Positions 6,178 to 14,537 are shown, counted from the stretch's first letter. The stretch is DNA of 15,141 nt from Desulfovibrio sp. (GCA_028708195.1 JAQVZK010000014.1:1-15141); one strand, 5' to 3'. Notes: generated by a model from the sequence alone, not told the origin. A program made the numbers and translations.

Positions 6178-6744
6178 ATGTCCAATCTGATCAACACGAA
6201 GGTAGAACCCTTTTCTGTACAGGCCTATCATGCTGGCGATCTGAAAACTGTCTGCGACCTCGACCTGCTTGGGCACTGGTCTGTATTCTTTTTCTATCCT
6301 GCTGACTTTACTTTTGTTTGCCCCACAGAACTTGAAGATATTGCTGCAATGTATGATGATTTTAAAAGACTTAACTGCGAAATCTATTCTGTTTCGTGCG
6401 ACAGCGCCTATGTGCACAAGGCCTGGGCCGACGCTTCAGCCAGTATAGCCAAAATCAGGTATCCGATGCTTGCCGACTGCGCTGGCTCACTTGCGCGGGC
6501 TTTTCACGTTATGATTGAAGAAGCTGGGCAGGCCTTGCGAGGAAGCTTTATTGTGAACCCTGAGGGTATCATCAAGGCTTATGAAGTGCATGATCTGGGC
6601 ATTGGCCGTAATGCTGAAGAGCTGCTGCGCAAGCTTGAAGCCGCCCAGTTTGTGGCCGAACATGGCGATCAGGTATGCCCGGCCCGCTGGAAGCCGGGAA
6701 AAGCCACCCTGAAGCCGGGCCTGGATCTGGTGGGCAAGCTGTAG
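6178..6744 (+). CDS. ahpC: AhpC-type 2-Cys peroxiredoxin
   Basis: 188 residues from ATG 6178, behind AAAGGA. The peroxidatic site PADFTFVCPTE places Cys48 after the conserved Pro and Thr; Arg121 (ALRGSFIVNP) is the usual active-site Arg. The resolving Cys is Cys167 in VCPARWKPG near the C-terminus. The length and layout match AhpC, which reduces H2O2, organic peroxides and peroxynitrite in the cytoplasm. No ahpF is adjacent, so a thioredoxin-type donor is likely. Extra Cys residues at 26, 67, 74 and 101 are visible. It is a single-gene unit, divergent from the Fur-family gene and convergent with uvrA. Confidence 0.95.
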   Translation: MSNLINTKVEPFSVQAYHAGDLKTVCDLDLLGHWSVFFFYPADFTFVCPTELEDIAAMYDDFKRLNCEIYSVSCDSAYVHKAWADASASIAKIRYPMLADCAGSLARAFHVMIEEAGQALRGSFIVNPEGIIKAYEVHDLGIGRNAEELLRKLEAAQFVAEHGDQVCPARWKPGKATLKPGLDLVGKL

Positions 6745-6801
6745 CCTGTTTTTTTCAGCCCCATAAAACCGTACACGCCGGTTCTTGCCTGACCTTCTGA
6801 C

Positions 6802-6832
6802 AACGACCACCCGCCTGGTGCGGGTGGTCGTT
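6802..6832. terminator. Perfect 13-bp hairpin after ahpC, without a T-run
   Basis: AACGACCACCCGC pairs with GCGGGTGGTCGTT around CTGGT, 57 nt past the ahpC stop codon. No T-run follows on either strand, so it may end transcription poorly or mainly protect the mRNA 3' end. Confidence 0.5.
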
Positions 6833-6889
6833 CAGATTGAAACCAGCCCCCGCCCTGGTGCAGAAGACGCTCTGCACAGCAACTGAGAC

Positions 6890-6938
6890 AAAATAAAAGT
6901 TCTAGGGGGAGGGTCCCTCCCCCACAAAGCATCTCAAC
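6890..6938. repeat. GGGGG/CCCCC intergenic repeat, copy 2
   Basis: The head AATAAAAGTTCTAGGGG matches copy 1 at 2666-2682 except for one base. It leads into GGGGGAGGG-T-CCCTCCCCC (6905-6923), a perfect 9-bp dyad, and the tail ACAAAGCATCTCAAC. Like copy 1 it lies between convergent genes (ahpC and uvrA), 22 bp from the uvrA stop codon, in the same orientation. It has no tandem tail units. Confidence 0.75.
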
Positions 6939-6959
6939 GCCAATCTGCCCCAGGCAGTG

Positions 6960-9920
6960 CTAGCTGATGCGTCGTTTAATCCTGTCAATCCTTTCCTGCA
7001 TGAGAAAGCGTCCGGTGACGGAGTTGGGGTCAGCCACAATGGCTTCGGGCGTTCCGGCAGAGACGATCACCCCGCCGTTTTCACCTCCGCCCGGCCCCAT
7101 ATCCAGCACGTGGTCCGAGGCTAGAATCATGTCTGTATTGTGTTCAATGACCACCACGCTGGCCCCCCTGTCCACCAGGGCGTGCAGCACCTTGATGAGC
7201 TTGCCCACCTCGTGCATGTGCAGGCCGGTCGTGGGTTCGTCCAGAATATACATGGTGCCCGGCAAAGAGCGCTTGCCCAGCTCGCGTGAAATCTTGATGC
7301 GCTGCGCCTCGCCGCCAGAAAGCGTGGTGGCGGGCTGGCCCAGCCGCAGATACTCCAGCCCAACTTCTTCCAGCACGGCCAGGCGGCGCTCCAGCGTCGG
7401 ATAGTTTTCAAACAGATCTCTGGCCTGACGCACCGTCAGGTTGAGCACTTCAGCGATGTTCAGGCCCTTGTAGCGCACTTCGAGGGTTTCGTGGTTGTAG
7501 CGCTTGCCCTTGCAGACATCGCAGGTGACATAGACGTCGGGCAGAAAGTGCATTTCCACCCGAATCTGGCCGTCGCCGCCGCAGGCTTCGCAGCGGCCGC
7601 CGCGCACGTTGAAGCTGAACCGCCCCGGCTTGTAGCCGCGCTTGCGGGCGTCTTGCGTCATAGAGAAAATATTGCGAATTTCGTCAAAAATCTTGGTGTA
7701 TGTGGCCGGGTTTGAGCGCGGTGTACGCCCGATGGGCGTCTGGTCAATGGCCACGATGCGCTCAATGGAGGCAGCGCCGTTTTCATAGGCCAGGCCGCCT
7801 ATCGTGCCGGGCTGGTCCACACGCAGACCAAGGTTCAGGGCCAGATGCTTGTAAAGCGTGTCCACCACCAGCGAGCTTTTGCCAGAGCCGGAAACCCCGG
7901 TCACGCAGGTCAGCACGCCAAGAGGGATGCGGCAGTCCACATTTTGCAGGTTATTGGTGGTCACGTTGTGCAGCACCAGATCGCCCTTGGGCTCACGCCG
8001 GGCGTCCGGGAGGGCAATGGTGTCATCACCCCGCAGATAACGGGCCGTGAGGGTGTCTGCCTTTGACAGCAAGTCCTCCACGTTGCCCTGAAACATAATC
8101 TCGCCGCCGTGCGCGCCGGAACCTGGGCCAAGCTCGATAACCGTGTCAGCTTCGCAGATGGTGGCCTCGTCGTGCTCCACCACAAGCACGGTGTTGCCCC
8201 GCGCCTGCAGTGAACGCAGCGTGCCCAAAAGGCGCTCGTTGTCACGCGGGTGCAGGCCGATGGAAGGCTCGTCCAGAACATAGGTCACGCCCACAAGGCC
8301 GGAACCAAGCTGGCTCGCCAGACGGATGCGCTGGGCTTCGCCGCCGGAAAGGGTGGACATGGACCGCCCAAGGGAAAGGTACTCCAGCCCCACACTGCGC
8401 ATGAAGGACAGACGGTGGGTCAACTCCTTCATGAGTGGCTCGGCTATGACCACATGGCGGCCCGTAAATTCGCGTTTTTCAAGCCACTCCAGGGCGCGCT
8501 CAACCGAAAGGCTGCAAAAGGCGGCTATGTTGAGGTCATCCACCCGCACGGAAAGCGCGTTGACGTTAAGCCGTGCGCCCTTGCAATCGGGGCAGTCCAT
8601 AGTCTGCCGGTAGCGCGAAAGGGCTTCGCGCCAGGCGTCGCCGTACTGCATGCCGCTTTCAAGCAAGGGAACGACACCGGGCCAGCGCTTGTCGTTAACG
8701 CTCACATCACCCGTGCTTCTGGCTGCCGTGAAGTGCTCGCTCTGGTAATCGCCCCCGGCCCCCAGAGCCACGTTGCCGCCCATCCAGTTACGGCGCAGGC
8801 CAAGGGAAACGCGCGCGGGCTTTCCTTTTTCGTCCTCGCCATAAAAAAGTGCGGCCAGGGCGTCTTCAGAAAATTCTTCCAGCGGTGTGGACAGCGTGAA
8901 CTTGAAGCGCTTGCCCAAGGCCTTGAGCGCGTCTTCGTAGCGGCTGAACATTTTGTCCGTAGCCCAGGGCAGGAGCACGCCTGTATTGAGCGAAAGCCCC
9001 GTATTGGGCGCAATAAGGCGCGGCTCAAAATAATCAACACCGCCAAGGCCCACGCAACGCGGGCAAGCACCCTGCGGCCCGTTGAAGGAAAAAAGCTGCG
9101 GGCTTGGCGCAGGCAGCGAAATACGACAGTGCGTGCAGACCGAGGACGTGGAATGCGTGGTGTCGGCATCCTCCCCTGCGGCGGCCTTGTCGGGCATGTG
9201 GATCACAAGGCGGCCTTCGCCATAGCGCAGGGCCAGCTCCACCGAATCCGCCAGCCGCCCCCTGATGCCTTCTTTATTGACCAGACGGTCCACCACAAGG
9301 TCGATGCTGTGCTTTTTATTTTTGTCCAGGGCGGGCACGTCATCCAGCGTGTAAAAAGCCCCGTTGACGCGCACCCGGGCAAAGCCCTCGGCCTTGAGTT
9401 TTTTAAACTTGTCCTGATGGGTGCCTTTTTGCAGTTCCACCAGCGGAGCCAGCAACATGAACTTGGCATCCCGCGGCAAGGCAAGGATGTCAGAAATTAT
9501 TTCGTCCGCAGCGCGGGCCTCGATGGGGCGCCCGCACTGGGGGCAGTACATACGGCCAAGCCGGGCGAAAAAAACACGCAAAAAGTCGTAAATTTCTGTA
9601 ACCGTGCCCACTGTGGAGCGCGGGTTACGCGACACGCTCTGCTGCTCAAGAGAAATGGCGGGCGAAAGGCCCTCAATTTTTTCCACATCGGGCTTGTCCA
9701 TCTGGGGCAAAAACTGACGGGCATAGGCCGAAAGGGATTCTACGTAGCGGCGCTGGCCCTCAGCGTACACAATGTCAAAAGCCAGGGTGGATTTTCCCGA
9801 GCCAGAAGGCCCGCAAATGACCACCAGTTCATCACGCGGGATGTCCAGGCTGATATTTTTGAGGTTGTGCTGGCGGGCCTTTTCGATGTGGATGCAGGGC
9901 TTGTTGGTTCTGGTGTTCAT
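6960..9920 (-). CDS. uvrA: UvrABC excinuclease subunit A
   Basis: 986 residues from the ATG at 9920. Two ABC ATPase halves are present: Walker [10 protein letters not shown] (37-45) and GVSGSGKSS (near 680), signatures [16 protein letters not shown] (near 522) and [16 protein letters not shown] (near 865), and Walker B motifs [10 protein letters not shown] and [10 protein letters not shown]. Zinc modules are C-x2-C-x20-C-x2-C (from about residue 260) and C-x2-C-x19-C-x2-C (from about 775). It scans DNA for bulky lesions with UvrB in nucleotide excision repair. The N-terminus is uncertain: the frame stays open to 10094, the ATG at 9920 has no good ribosome site, and a TTG about 15 codons upstream has AAAGGA about 11 nt before it. 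E. coli UvrA has 940 residues and begins close to the [10 protein letters not shown] block, which favours 9920. Confidence 0.97.
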   Translation of the reverse strand: MNTRTNKPCIHIEKARQHNLKNISLDIPRDELVVICGPSGSGKSTLAFDIVYAEGQRRYVESLSAYARQFLPQMDKPDVEKIEGLSPAISLEQQSVSRNPRSTVGTVTEIYDFLRVFFARLGRMYCPQCGRPIEARAADEIISDILALPRDAKFMLLAPLVELQKGTHQDKFKKLKAEGFARVRVNGAFYTLDDVPALDKNKKHSIDLVVDRLVNKEGIRGRLADSVELALRYGEGRLVIHMPDKAAAGEDADTTHSTSSVCTHCRISLPAPSPQLFSFNGPQGACPRCVGLGGVDYFEPRLIAPNTGLSLNTGVLLPWATDKMFSRYEDALKALGKRFKFTLSTPLEEFSEDALAALFYGEDEKGKPARVSLGLRRNWMGGNVALGAGGDYQSEHFTAARSTGDVSVNDKRWPGVVPLLESGMQYGDAWREALSRYRQTMDCPDCKGARLNVNALSVRVDDLNIAAFCSLSVERALEWLEKREFTGRHVVIAEPLMKELTHRLSFMRSVGLEYLSLGRSMSTLSGGEAQRIRLASQLGSGLVGVTYVLDEPSIGLHPRDNERLLGTLRSLQARGNTVLVVEHDEATICEADTVIELGPGSGAHGGEIMFQGNVEDLLSKADTLTARYLRGDDTIALPDARREPKGDLVLHNVTTNNLQNVDCRIPLGVLTCVTGVSGSGKSSLVVDTLYKHLALNLGLRVDQPGTIGGLAYENGAASIERIVAIDQTPIGRTPRSNPATYTKIFDEIRNIFSMTQDARKRGYKPGRFSFNVRGGRCEACGGDGQIRVEMHFLPDVYVTCDVCKGKRYNHETLEVRYKGLNIAEVLNLTVRQARDLFENYPTLERRLAVLEEVGLEYLRLGQPATTLSGGEAQRIKISRELGKRSLPGTMYILDEPTTGLHMHEVGKLIKVLHALVDRGASVVVIEHNTDMILASDHVLDMGPGGGENGGVIVSAGTPEAIVADPNSVTGRFLMQERIDRIKRRIS

Positions 9921-10087
9921 GAGGGCATATGTAAGCGTGCCGAGGCCGATTGGCAAGATGGCTCTGTTCCTTTGGCCCTGGCCCCGGCCTGAATACTGAG
10001 CCAACACGCCGATTTTGATGCAGAAACAAAACAGATCCCCCCTGCCCGCCCGCAGAAACAAAACTGGCACTCTCTGCCGACCTTGCA

Positions 10088-10116
10088 TGGACAAAAAATG
10101 GCAAAGGCGGTATAAA
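10088..10116 (+). promoter_or_regulatory. Promoter of the exported protein gene
   Basis: TGGACA (10088-10093), 17 bp, TATAAA (10111-10116): each hexamer has one mismatch to consensus. The predicted start is near 10123, about 44 nt before the ATG. Confidence 0.65.
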
Positions 10117-10166
10117 AATTTTTACGAACGTGGGCCCATCAAACTGGCCTGCGCAGGGAGTATATT

Positions 10167-10805
10167 ATGATTTGCCAGCGCGCACGCAGCCTTACTTTTG
10201 TATTTGCACTTGCCGTCATTGCGGCTCTGGCCCTTGCCCCCGCCGAATCCGGGGCTGCCGGACAAGAACGCTCTGCGCGAGAGGTTTTTGCCAGCCTGCC
10301 TGAAAGCATTTTTGAAAACACCCCCGAAGGTCTGAGTTCACATGAAAAGCAGAAGTTGCTGGGCAAAGGCCAGTCCGACTTCTGGGAAGTGGCCGGTGAA
10401 ACCGAAGACATCATGGTTTTCGCCAATCTGCCCTTTCATGATGTGGCGGTGGCCCTGCGGCTTTTTCGGCACAGCAACGACCAGTCTCTGGACGCAGCCA
10501 TAGGCACTCTGGGCGGCACCGTCTGCACGGTGGAGCTCTGGCGCATGGACGCCTCTGGCCGCCTTGTGCCCGTGGATACCCCGCCTGAACCCGCCATTGA
10601 GGAATTTTTTGCCAAGGATCAAAAGCTGCCCCCAGATGTGCAGGCAACAGTCATGATCTGCCTTGGGCTTGGCGGTTTGCGGGCTCAGCCCCTGTTCTGG
10701 ACCAGCACAGGCATGGCGCATGTGCCTGTGGCCTATGACATTGGCTACCAGTGGAACGGCAAACACTTTGAAAAGCACGTGCAGCCGAGCAGCTATGGAC
10801 AATAG
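10167..10805 (+). CDS. Exported protein of unknown function
   Basis: 212 residues from ATG 10167, behind GGGAG. The N-terminus RARSLTFVFALAVIAALALA followed by PAESGAAG is a Sec signal peptide, cleaved probably near residue 31, so the mature protein is periplasmic or secreted. No lipobox is seen. The mature part has no membrane segment, two Cys (TVCTVELW and MICLGLGG) that could form a disulfide, and an acidic, moderately hydrophobic composition. I do not recognise the family. It has its own promoter, is divergent from uvrA and convergent with the trmH-like gene, so it appears to be a single-gene unit and the context gives no hint of function. Confidence 0.82.
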   Translation: MICQRARSLTFVFALAVIAALALAPAESGAAGQERSAREVFASLPESIFENTPEGLSSHEKQKLLGKGQSDFWEVAGETEDIMVFANLPFHDVAVALRLFRHSNDQSLDAAIGTLGGTVCTVELWRMDASGRLVPVDTPPEPAIEEFFAKDQKLPPDVQATVMICLGLGGLRAQPLFWTSTGMAHVPVAYDIGYQWNGKHFEKHVQPSSYGQ

Positions 10806-10896
10806 AGCGGATTGACATTGAACATGGTTGTCCGCGCCCCTTTCGGGCCGCACGGCAGCTTTGCCCATTTAATAAGCACCTTCACGCTACATACAG

Positions 10897-10929
10897 ATGC
10901 GCCGCCTTCCTTGCTGGAAAGCGGCGCAT
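10897..10929. repeat. Hairpin between convergent genes
   Basis: ATGCGCCGC pairs with GCGGCGCAT; TTCC/GGAA extends the stem past one mismatch, with loop TTGCT. AAAAATAT follows on the plus strand and CTGTATG on the minus strand, so neither direction has a proper T-run. It lies 92 bp past the exported protein gene and 23 bp past the trmH-like stop codon. It could still serve as a transcript-end structure for both. Confidence 0.5.
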
Positions 10930-10951
10930 AAAAATATCACGGGCCTGCGGG

Positions 10952-11542
10952 CTATTTTTCGAGCCATTCCTGCAATTTTTCATCCAGAGCCGCCGCCTCT
11001 ATGCGCGGGCTGCCGTACATGCCCGCGTCCCCGCGCTGGCGCGCTGCCTCGGACAAAATGATGGCCGCAGCTACGGACACGTTGAAACTCTGGATCATGC
11101 CGTACATAGGGATGTAAAGCTCGCCGTCGGCCTGATCGAGCAGCTCCTGCTCCACCCCGCCGTGCTCGTTGCCCATGATGATGGCCGTGGGTTTGGTGAA
11201 ATCCCACTCCCTCAAGGGCCGTGCCGTGGGGGTACACGATGTGGCAAGCACCTGCATGCCCTGCCCGCGCATATTCTCCATAAGGGCCGCGCTGTCTTTA
11301 TGACGCACGCTTTCTACCCATTTGCGCGCAGAAGCCGAAGATTTGCGGCCAAGCACGGGAAAAGGCGTGTTGGTGTAATACAGATGTACCCGGCTGACGC
11401 CAAAGGCATCGCACGAACGATAGATGGCCGACACATTGTGCGGGTCATGAATATTTGCCAAGACCAGCGTAAGATCGGGCTGGCGGTGGCTCAACACTTC
11501 AAGCAGGCGGGCCTTGCGCCGTGCCGTGGGTTCCTTGGGCAT
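10952..11542 (-). CDS. trmH: TrmH-family tRNA/rRNA 2'-O-methyltransferase (SPOUT)
   Basis: 196 residues from ATG 11542, with AAAGGA about 8 nt upstream. All three SPOUT motifs are present: motif 1 NIHDPHNVSAIYRSCDAFG (from residue 30, Arg42 being the likely catalytic Arg), motif 2 IIMGNEHGGV (121-130) and motif 3 IPMYGMIQSFNVSVAAAIIL (144-163). The last two form the SAM-binding trefoil knot. The closest fit is TrmH, which methylates the ribose of G18 in tRNA; the size suits TrmH better than the larger RlmB-type rRNA enzymes, which carry an extra N-terminal domain. Cytoplasmic. It is separated by a strong terminator from the lipoprotein gene upstream, so it has its own promoter somewhere in 11543-11759. 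Confidence 0.92.
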   Translation of the reverse strand: MPKEPTARRKARLLEVLSHRQPDLTLVLANIHDPHNVSAIYRSCDAFGVSRVHLYYTNTPFPVLGRKSSASARKWVESVRHKDSAALMENMRGQGMQVLATSCTPTARPLREWDFTKPTAIIMGNEHGGVEQELLDQADGELYIPMYGMIQSFNVSVAAAIILSEAARQRGDAGMYGSPRIEAAALDEKLQEWLEK

Positions 11543-11639
11543 GAGGTCTTCCTTTGCTGTTCTGTTCTGGCCTTGTTATGTCTCAAAAAAAACAGGTCCA
11601 GGCAAGCGCATTGTCTTCTGGGCTTTTTGCATGATGGCT

Positions 11640-11697
11640 TTTTTTTGGGGGGGGAAGAGTTTTTTGAGTGGGGAAATGCTTTGTGTGGGGGGAGCAC
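11640..11697 (-). repeat. GGGGG/CCCCC intergenic repeat, copy 3, inverted and partial
   Basis: Read on the minus strand it is CTCCCCCCACACAAAGCATT, then CCCCACTCAAAAAACTCTTC and a C-run. This matches the tail of copy 2 (CTCCCCCACAAAGCATCTC) and the tandem unit of copy 1 (2754-2788). The AATAAAAGTT head is absent. It lies in the 335-bp gap between the trmH-like gene and the lipoprotein gene; the other content of that gap is the terminator at 11749-11817. Confidence 0.55.
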
Positions 11698-11748
11698 TGC
11701 CTCAAGGGCACGCGGCATCGGGGCGTCTGCTCGGAGCCCTGCTGCGGG

Positions 11749-11817
11749 AACAAATAAAACGGCCCCCTTCATGCCAGCAGTGTACGCTTGCGTACTCGTC
11801 TGGCAGAAAAGGGGCCG
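11749..11817 (-). terminator. Long terminator of the lipoprotein gene
   Basis: CGGCCCC (11760-11766) pairs with GGGGCCG (11811-11817), TGCCAG (11772-11777) with CTGGCA (11800-11805), and the tip GTACGC-TT-GCGTAC (11782-11795) is a perfect dyad. TTTTATTTGTT follows on the minus strand (11749-11759). Confidence 0.85.
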
Positions 11818-11877
11818 CCTGTGTAGTCACCTTGAAAAAGAGCTGTACGTTTAAAAAAGCCGGTGCGGCAACAAGCC

Positions 11878-12660
11878 CTAAAAAGCCTTGCCCTTGAACA
11901 TGTCCGTCCACGAAGATTCCCTGCCCGCCTGACTGGGGTCAACCCAACCCAGCACCTGACGCCCCATATCCCAGGCCAGGGCGCGGGCAATAAGGCTCGA
12001 GGGGTCCTCCGGGTTCACTTCTGTTACGGAGAAAAGATAAAAATCGTGCACCTGGCGCGCGTCCATAAGGCCGCCCTGGGCCATTGACCACAAAAGTGTG
12101 CCCGTCTTCACGTCGTACACTTCCATTGCCAGCGAAAGCGAACTGGTGCCGCCGGAGCCGCCATCCATATAGTGATTTATATACCCGCCAACCAGCATGT
12201 CAGCCCCGCGCGCCCTGGCAATGGCAAGGCCGCGCTGCGGCTCAAAAGGCCCGGCGTTGGCGTCATACTCAAGAGAAGAAAAAGCGTTGAGCGACAACCA
12301 TATCTGCCATATCTGGCGCGAAAACATGTTGCTGAAGGTAACGGCGTTGGACATCTGCTGCACTGTACGCAAGGGCACAAAGAGCGCCGTGGGCCTGTAG
12401 CCCAGAGGCTCCGTGGGGCGAACATAGATGGCCGGAGGCTGGCGACGCACAAAATTGTTCACCTGCACCTGTATGGGGGTTCGTAAATCCCCGGTGAGCG
12501 AGTATGATGTGCGGCTGTCGTCCGGCGCTCGCGAGCACCCCCAGAGCAGAAAAAGCATCAGGCCAAACACCAGGGTGGTCGCAAGGCGCAGCAAAGGCCA
12601 AACCATGCCTGCGGTTTTGGGGCCGCGCCATATGCCTGAAAAAGATGGGCAGGTGTGCAT
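11878..12660 (-). CDS. Putative lipoprotein of unknown function
   Basis: 260 residues from ATG 12660, chosen because AGGAG (12667-12671) is 6 nt upstream. A hydrophobic stretch LLRLATTLVFGLMLFLLWGC ends at lipidation Cys42, so the protein is anchored and periplasm-facing. The N-region is long; a start at Met19 is possible. The body holds RTVQQMSNAVTFSNMFSRQI and, near the middle, ARGADMLVGGYINHYMDGG followed by SLAMEVYDVKTGTLLWSMA. The pattern of a named activity to measure, a GADMLVGG strand and a VYDVKTG..LW strand recalls the nucleotide-free Rossmann-like fold of FlgO/CsgG/GNA1162-type lipoproteins. That comparison is from memory and tentative. It lies 220 bp downstream of the Yip1-type gene on the same strand, but a terminator lies between them. 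Confidence 0.82.
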   Translation of the reverse strand: MHTCPSFSGIWRGPKTAGMVWPLLRLATTLVFGLMLFLLWGCSRAPDDSRTSYSLTGDLRTPIQVQVNNFVRRQPPAIYVRPTEPLGYRPTALFVPLRTVQQMSNAVTFSNMFSRQIWQIWLSLNAFSSLEYDANAGPFEPQRGLAIARARGADMLVGGYINHYMDGGSGGTSSLSLAMEVYDVKTGTLLWSMAQGGLMDARQVHDFYLFSVTEVNPEDPSSLIARALAWDMGRQVLGWVDPSQAGRESSWTDMFKGKAF

Positions 12661-12796
12661 ATTTTTCTCCTGGCTCAAGGCCAGCCGGTGGGGTTGTCCT
12701 TCAGGGCAGAGTCACGTGAAATTTTCGCTCGGCCAGCGCAGAAATCTTGCTGAACAGCGCCAGTATATTGGCATTTGCTAAAAGCGTGCCAGAGCA

Positions 12797-12843
12797 TAAA
12801 ACACAGCCGTTCCATAACCCTTCGCGGGTCATGAAACGGCTGT
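12797..12843 (-). terminator. Terminator of the Yip1-type gene
   Basis: ACAGCCGTT (12803-12811) pairs with AACGGCTGT (12835-12843). Further pairing CCATAACCC/GGGTCATG, with mismatches, leads to loop TTCGC. TTTTAT follows on the minus strand (12797-12802). It starts about 40 bp past the stop codon. Confidence 0.85.
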
Positions 12844-12883
12844 AACACGTTCATGCCAGACAAACACCCATGTCAGGCCGCAA

Positions 12884-14158
12884 TTACACGCGCGCAGCCT
12901 GAAAAATCTGGAGAATCAGGGGGGCAATCAGCAGAATCACCGGGGCCAGGCCCATGAGGGTCTGCGGCCAGGTAAGCCTGAGCGCCGCGCGGCAGCCCAC
13001 CAGCACACAAGCCACCATCCAGACAAAACCTACCAGCGACCCCAGCAGGGGCACCACGCACAGCAGGGTGGGCGCTGCAGAATACGCCAGCACCTGAAAA
13101 ACCTGACTGAAATCTGTACGGCTGCCACGCACAAAGCCATAGGTAAAGTTGATCAGCGCGCTGAGCACATAAAGCTGAATGACAGACATGCCCGTTTTGA
13201 CCAGCATGACCATTGGCAGGCTCATCTGCGGCGAAAGCATGACGAGCATTTTTTCCAGTTGCGGGTCGGATGCGGCGCTGGGCGCGATGAGCGACATGAA
13301 CACCCCGGACCACACACGCTCCACAATGACCTGAATCACACTGACCAACAGATAAAAAATAAGGGCGCGCATTTGCGAGCTGCCGGGCTGCACGTGACTG
13401 AAGACGCGCTGCGCCCCAAACATGACGCGCATGCAGGTCTGGTAAAAAGCCGCAAGCCAGCCATCCGGCTCTGGGGCTGTTTCCCAGGGTATGCCCTCGG
13501 CGTGCTCGTCGTACTGCTCATCATACCCGTCATGGGCGTCATCGTCGGCGTGAGGGTCGGTATCTGCAGCAGGGCGCTTGCGGCCGTGGGAACTGTCATC
13601 TTCTCCATAACGGCGATGTTGCTCGCGTTCATAAGCACGGCTGGCTTCTGCACGCGGATCGTCATCGTAATCATCAGCTTTTTCGGCCTTGGGCCTGTCT
13701 GTCCCTGGCTTGTCAGTGTTGCGCCATGCTTCCCGGGTTCGGGGTTGCGTATTGCCCTGATCCTCATTGCTGTTCACATTTTCGCGCGCTGGGGCGTTCT
13801 TTTGCGCGGCCTCGTCACGCGACCAGGCGGGGCTGCCGGGCACAATGGCTCCCGGAGGCAGGGGATCGTCTTCGCCAGGGTCTTGCGAATCGCTCGGGTC
13901 CCGCGAAATCTCGGCACCGGAACCCCGGAAATCGTCCGAATTAGGATGATCATGTGGAGCAGGGGCCGCAACCTGACCCTGTGCCTGATCCTGAACCCCA
14001 GCCTGAGGCGCATCCGGCAGAATGTCCTGCACGCCGGTATCGGGTGCAAAACGAAAACGGCAGGCGCATTGGGGGCAGGTGGCGATAACCGCACGCGCTG
14101 GCAGGCGGTTGGCGGGCACTTGGCGGCTGAAGCCGCAACGCGGACACGTAATATTCAC
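12884..14158 (-). CDS. Zinc-ribbon plus Yip1-type multi-pass membrane protein with long acidic linker
   Basis: 424 residues. The start is GTG 14158, 7 nt behind AGGAG (14166-14170). Residues 1-35 form an MJ0042-type zinc ribbon (Cys5, Cys8, Cys28, Cys31; TCPQCACRFRF). Residues from about 40 to 225 are a low-complexity, hydrophilic linker rich in Asp, Glu, His, Arg and Pro (for example DDDAHDGYDEQYDEHAEG), probably disordered. The C-terminal part, from about 265, has about five membrane segments (ALIFYLLVSVIQVIV, VIQLYVLSALINFTYGF, YSAAPTLLCVVPLLG, LVGFVWMVACVLVGC, LAPVILLIAPLILQIF). The YSAAPTLL...P.LG...VW pattern is the Yip1 domain. The function is unknown; a membrane sensor or scaffold is only a guess. 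The opposite strand is open for about 300 codons, an effect of GC3 bias. Confidence 0.88.
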   Translation of the reverse strand: MNITCPRCGFSRQVPANRLPARAVIATCPQCACRFRFAPDTGVQDILPDAPQAGVQDQAQGQVAAPAPHDHPNSDDFRGSGAEISRDPSDSQDPGEDDPLPPGAIVPGSPAWSRDEAAQKNAPARENVNSNEDQGNTQPRTREAWRNTDKPGTDRPKAEKADDYDDDPRAEASRAYEREQHRRYGEDDSSHGRKRPAADTDPHADDDAHDGYDEQYDEHAEGIPWETAPEPDGWLAAFYQTCMRVMFGAQRVFSHVQPGSSQMRALIFYLLVSVIQVIVERVWSGVFMSLIAPSAASDPQLEKMLVMLSPQMSLPMVMLVKTGMSVIQLYVLSALINFTYGFVRGSRTDFSQVFQVLAYSAAPTLLCVVPLLGSLVGFVWMVACVLVGCRAALRLTWPQTLMGLAPVILLIAPLILQIFQAARV

Positions 14159-14324
14159 TAATATTCTCCTGGCTAGGCTCTTCTGCTATGCGAAAAATTC
14201 AGTATATACTATCCACAGGCCCGAGGGCTGGCAAGGGCCACCTGGGCAGCCTGGGCACAGCCGGCCCCCTGCAGGCCTCACATCACATGCCATAAATTTT
14301 TTTTGAAAACTATTTTTTACAATA

Positions 14325-14339
14325 ATAACTTTCAGTTAT
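14325..14339. promoter_or_regulatory. Small perfect dyad upstream of the riboswitch promoter
   Basis: ATAACT-TTC-AGTTAT is a perfect 6-bp inverted repeat centred about 69 bp before the predicted riboswitch transcript start, in the AT-rich part of the 14159-14537 gap. It may be a regulator site; no protein can be named. The earlier part of the gap, about 14162-14290, is GC-rich and shows nothing I can support. Confidence 0.35.
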
Positions 14340-14365
14340 CACTTATCTTCGCATGCATCATCTTG

Positions 14366-14394
14366 TTGACATCCCAAGCCCCGGGCTATATCTT
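14366..14394 (+). promoter_or_regulatory. Promoter of the riboswitch-exchanger transcript
   Basis: A perfect TTGACA (14366-14371) is followed after 17 bp by TATCTT (14389-14394). The start is predicted near 14401, exactly at the 5' strand of the aptamer's closing helix, which supports both calls. Confidence 0.7.
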
Positions 14395-14399
14395 GACAT

Positions 14400-14497
14400 C
14401 TCAAGGGGAGTAACTGGGTTCTTGAAACCCGGACGGCATCAACAGCATGGCTTAGGCCTGGTGCCGTCGTCGGTTCTACCGATTAGTGAGACCTTGG
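14400..14497 (+). ncRNA. yybP-ykoY: yybP-ykoY manganese riboswitch aptamer
   Basis: The closing helix P1 pairs CAAGG (14402-14406) with CCTTG (14492-14496). Directly after it comes the conserved loop GGGGAGTA (14405-14412). P2 is CTGGGTT-CTTGA-AACCCGG (14414-14432). P3 pairs ACGGCA (14433-14438) with TGCCGT (14462-14467), and its 3' side opens into ATCAACA (14438-14444), the conserved loop that joins L1 to bind Mn2+. A further hairpin TCGGT-TCT-ACCGA (14470-14482) completes the junction. The P1 3' strand is shared with the terminator's 5' arm, so Mn2+ binding should block termination and switch the gene on, as established for this class. Confidence 0.9.
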
Positions 14498-14520
14498 CGT
14501 TAACGCCAAGGTCTTTTTTA
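14489..14520 (+). terminator. Riboswitch-controlled terminator ahead of the exchanger gene
   Basis: A perfect 13-bp self-complementary stem, AGACCTTGGCGTT/AACGCCAAGGTCT (14489-14514), is followed by a T-run, 18 bp before the next gene's ATG. Its left arm contains the CCTTG of riboswitch P1, so the two structures exclude each other. Confidence 0.92.
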
Positions 14521-14537
14521 TATTTTAAGGAGACAAC

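Noticed and set aside
8250..9992. 580-codon open frame on the plus strand opposite uvrA
   Set aside because: It mirrors uvrA codon bias, lacks a ribosome site and has no recognisable domain; uvrA is certain.
9921..10094. N-terminal extension of uvrA by 58 residues
   Set aside because: The extension has no family similarity and no ribosome site at its start; UvrA proteins begin close to the [10 protein letters not shown] block.
11514..11897. Small open frames on both strands between the trmH-like gene and the lipoprotein gene
   Set aside because: They run through the repeat copy and the terminator hairpin and show no ribosome site or family pattern.
13259..14161. 300-codon open frame on the plus strand opposite the Yip1-type gene
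   Set aside because: It covers a low-complexity linker on the coding strand, and its membrane-like stretches are the complement of Asp/His codons.
14295..14312. Fur-like sequence TTGAAAACTATTTTTTAC upstream of the riboswitch
   Set aside because: It matches the dyad well only on the left half and lies in a T/A-rich run where chance matches are common.
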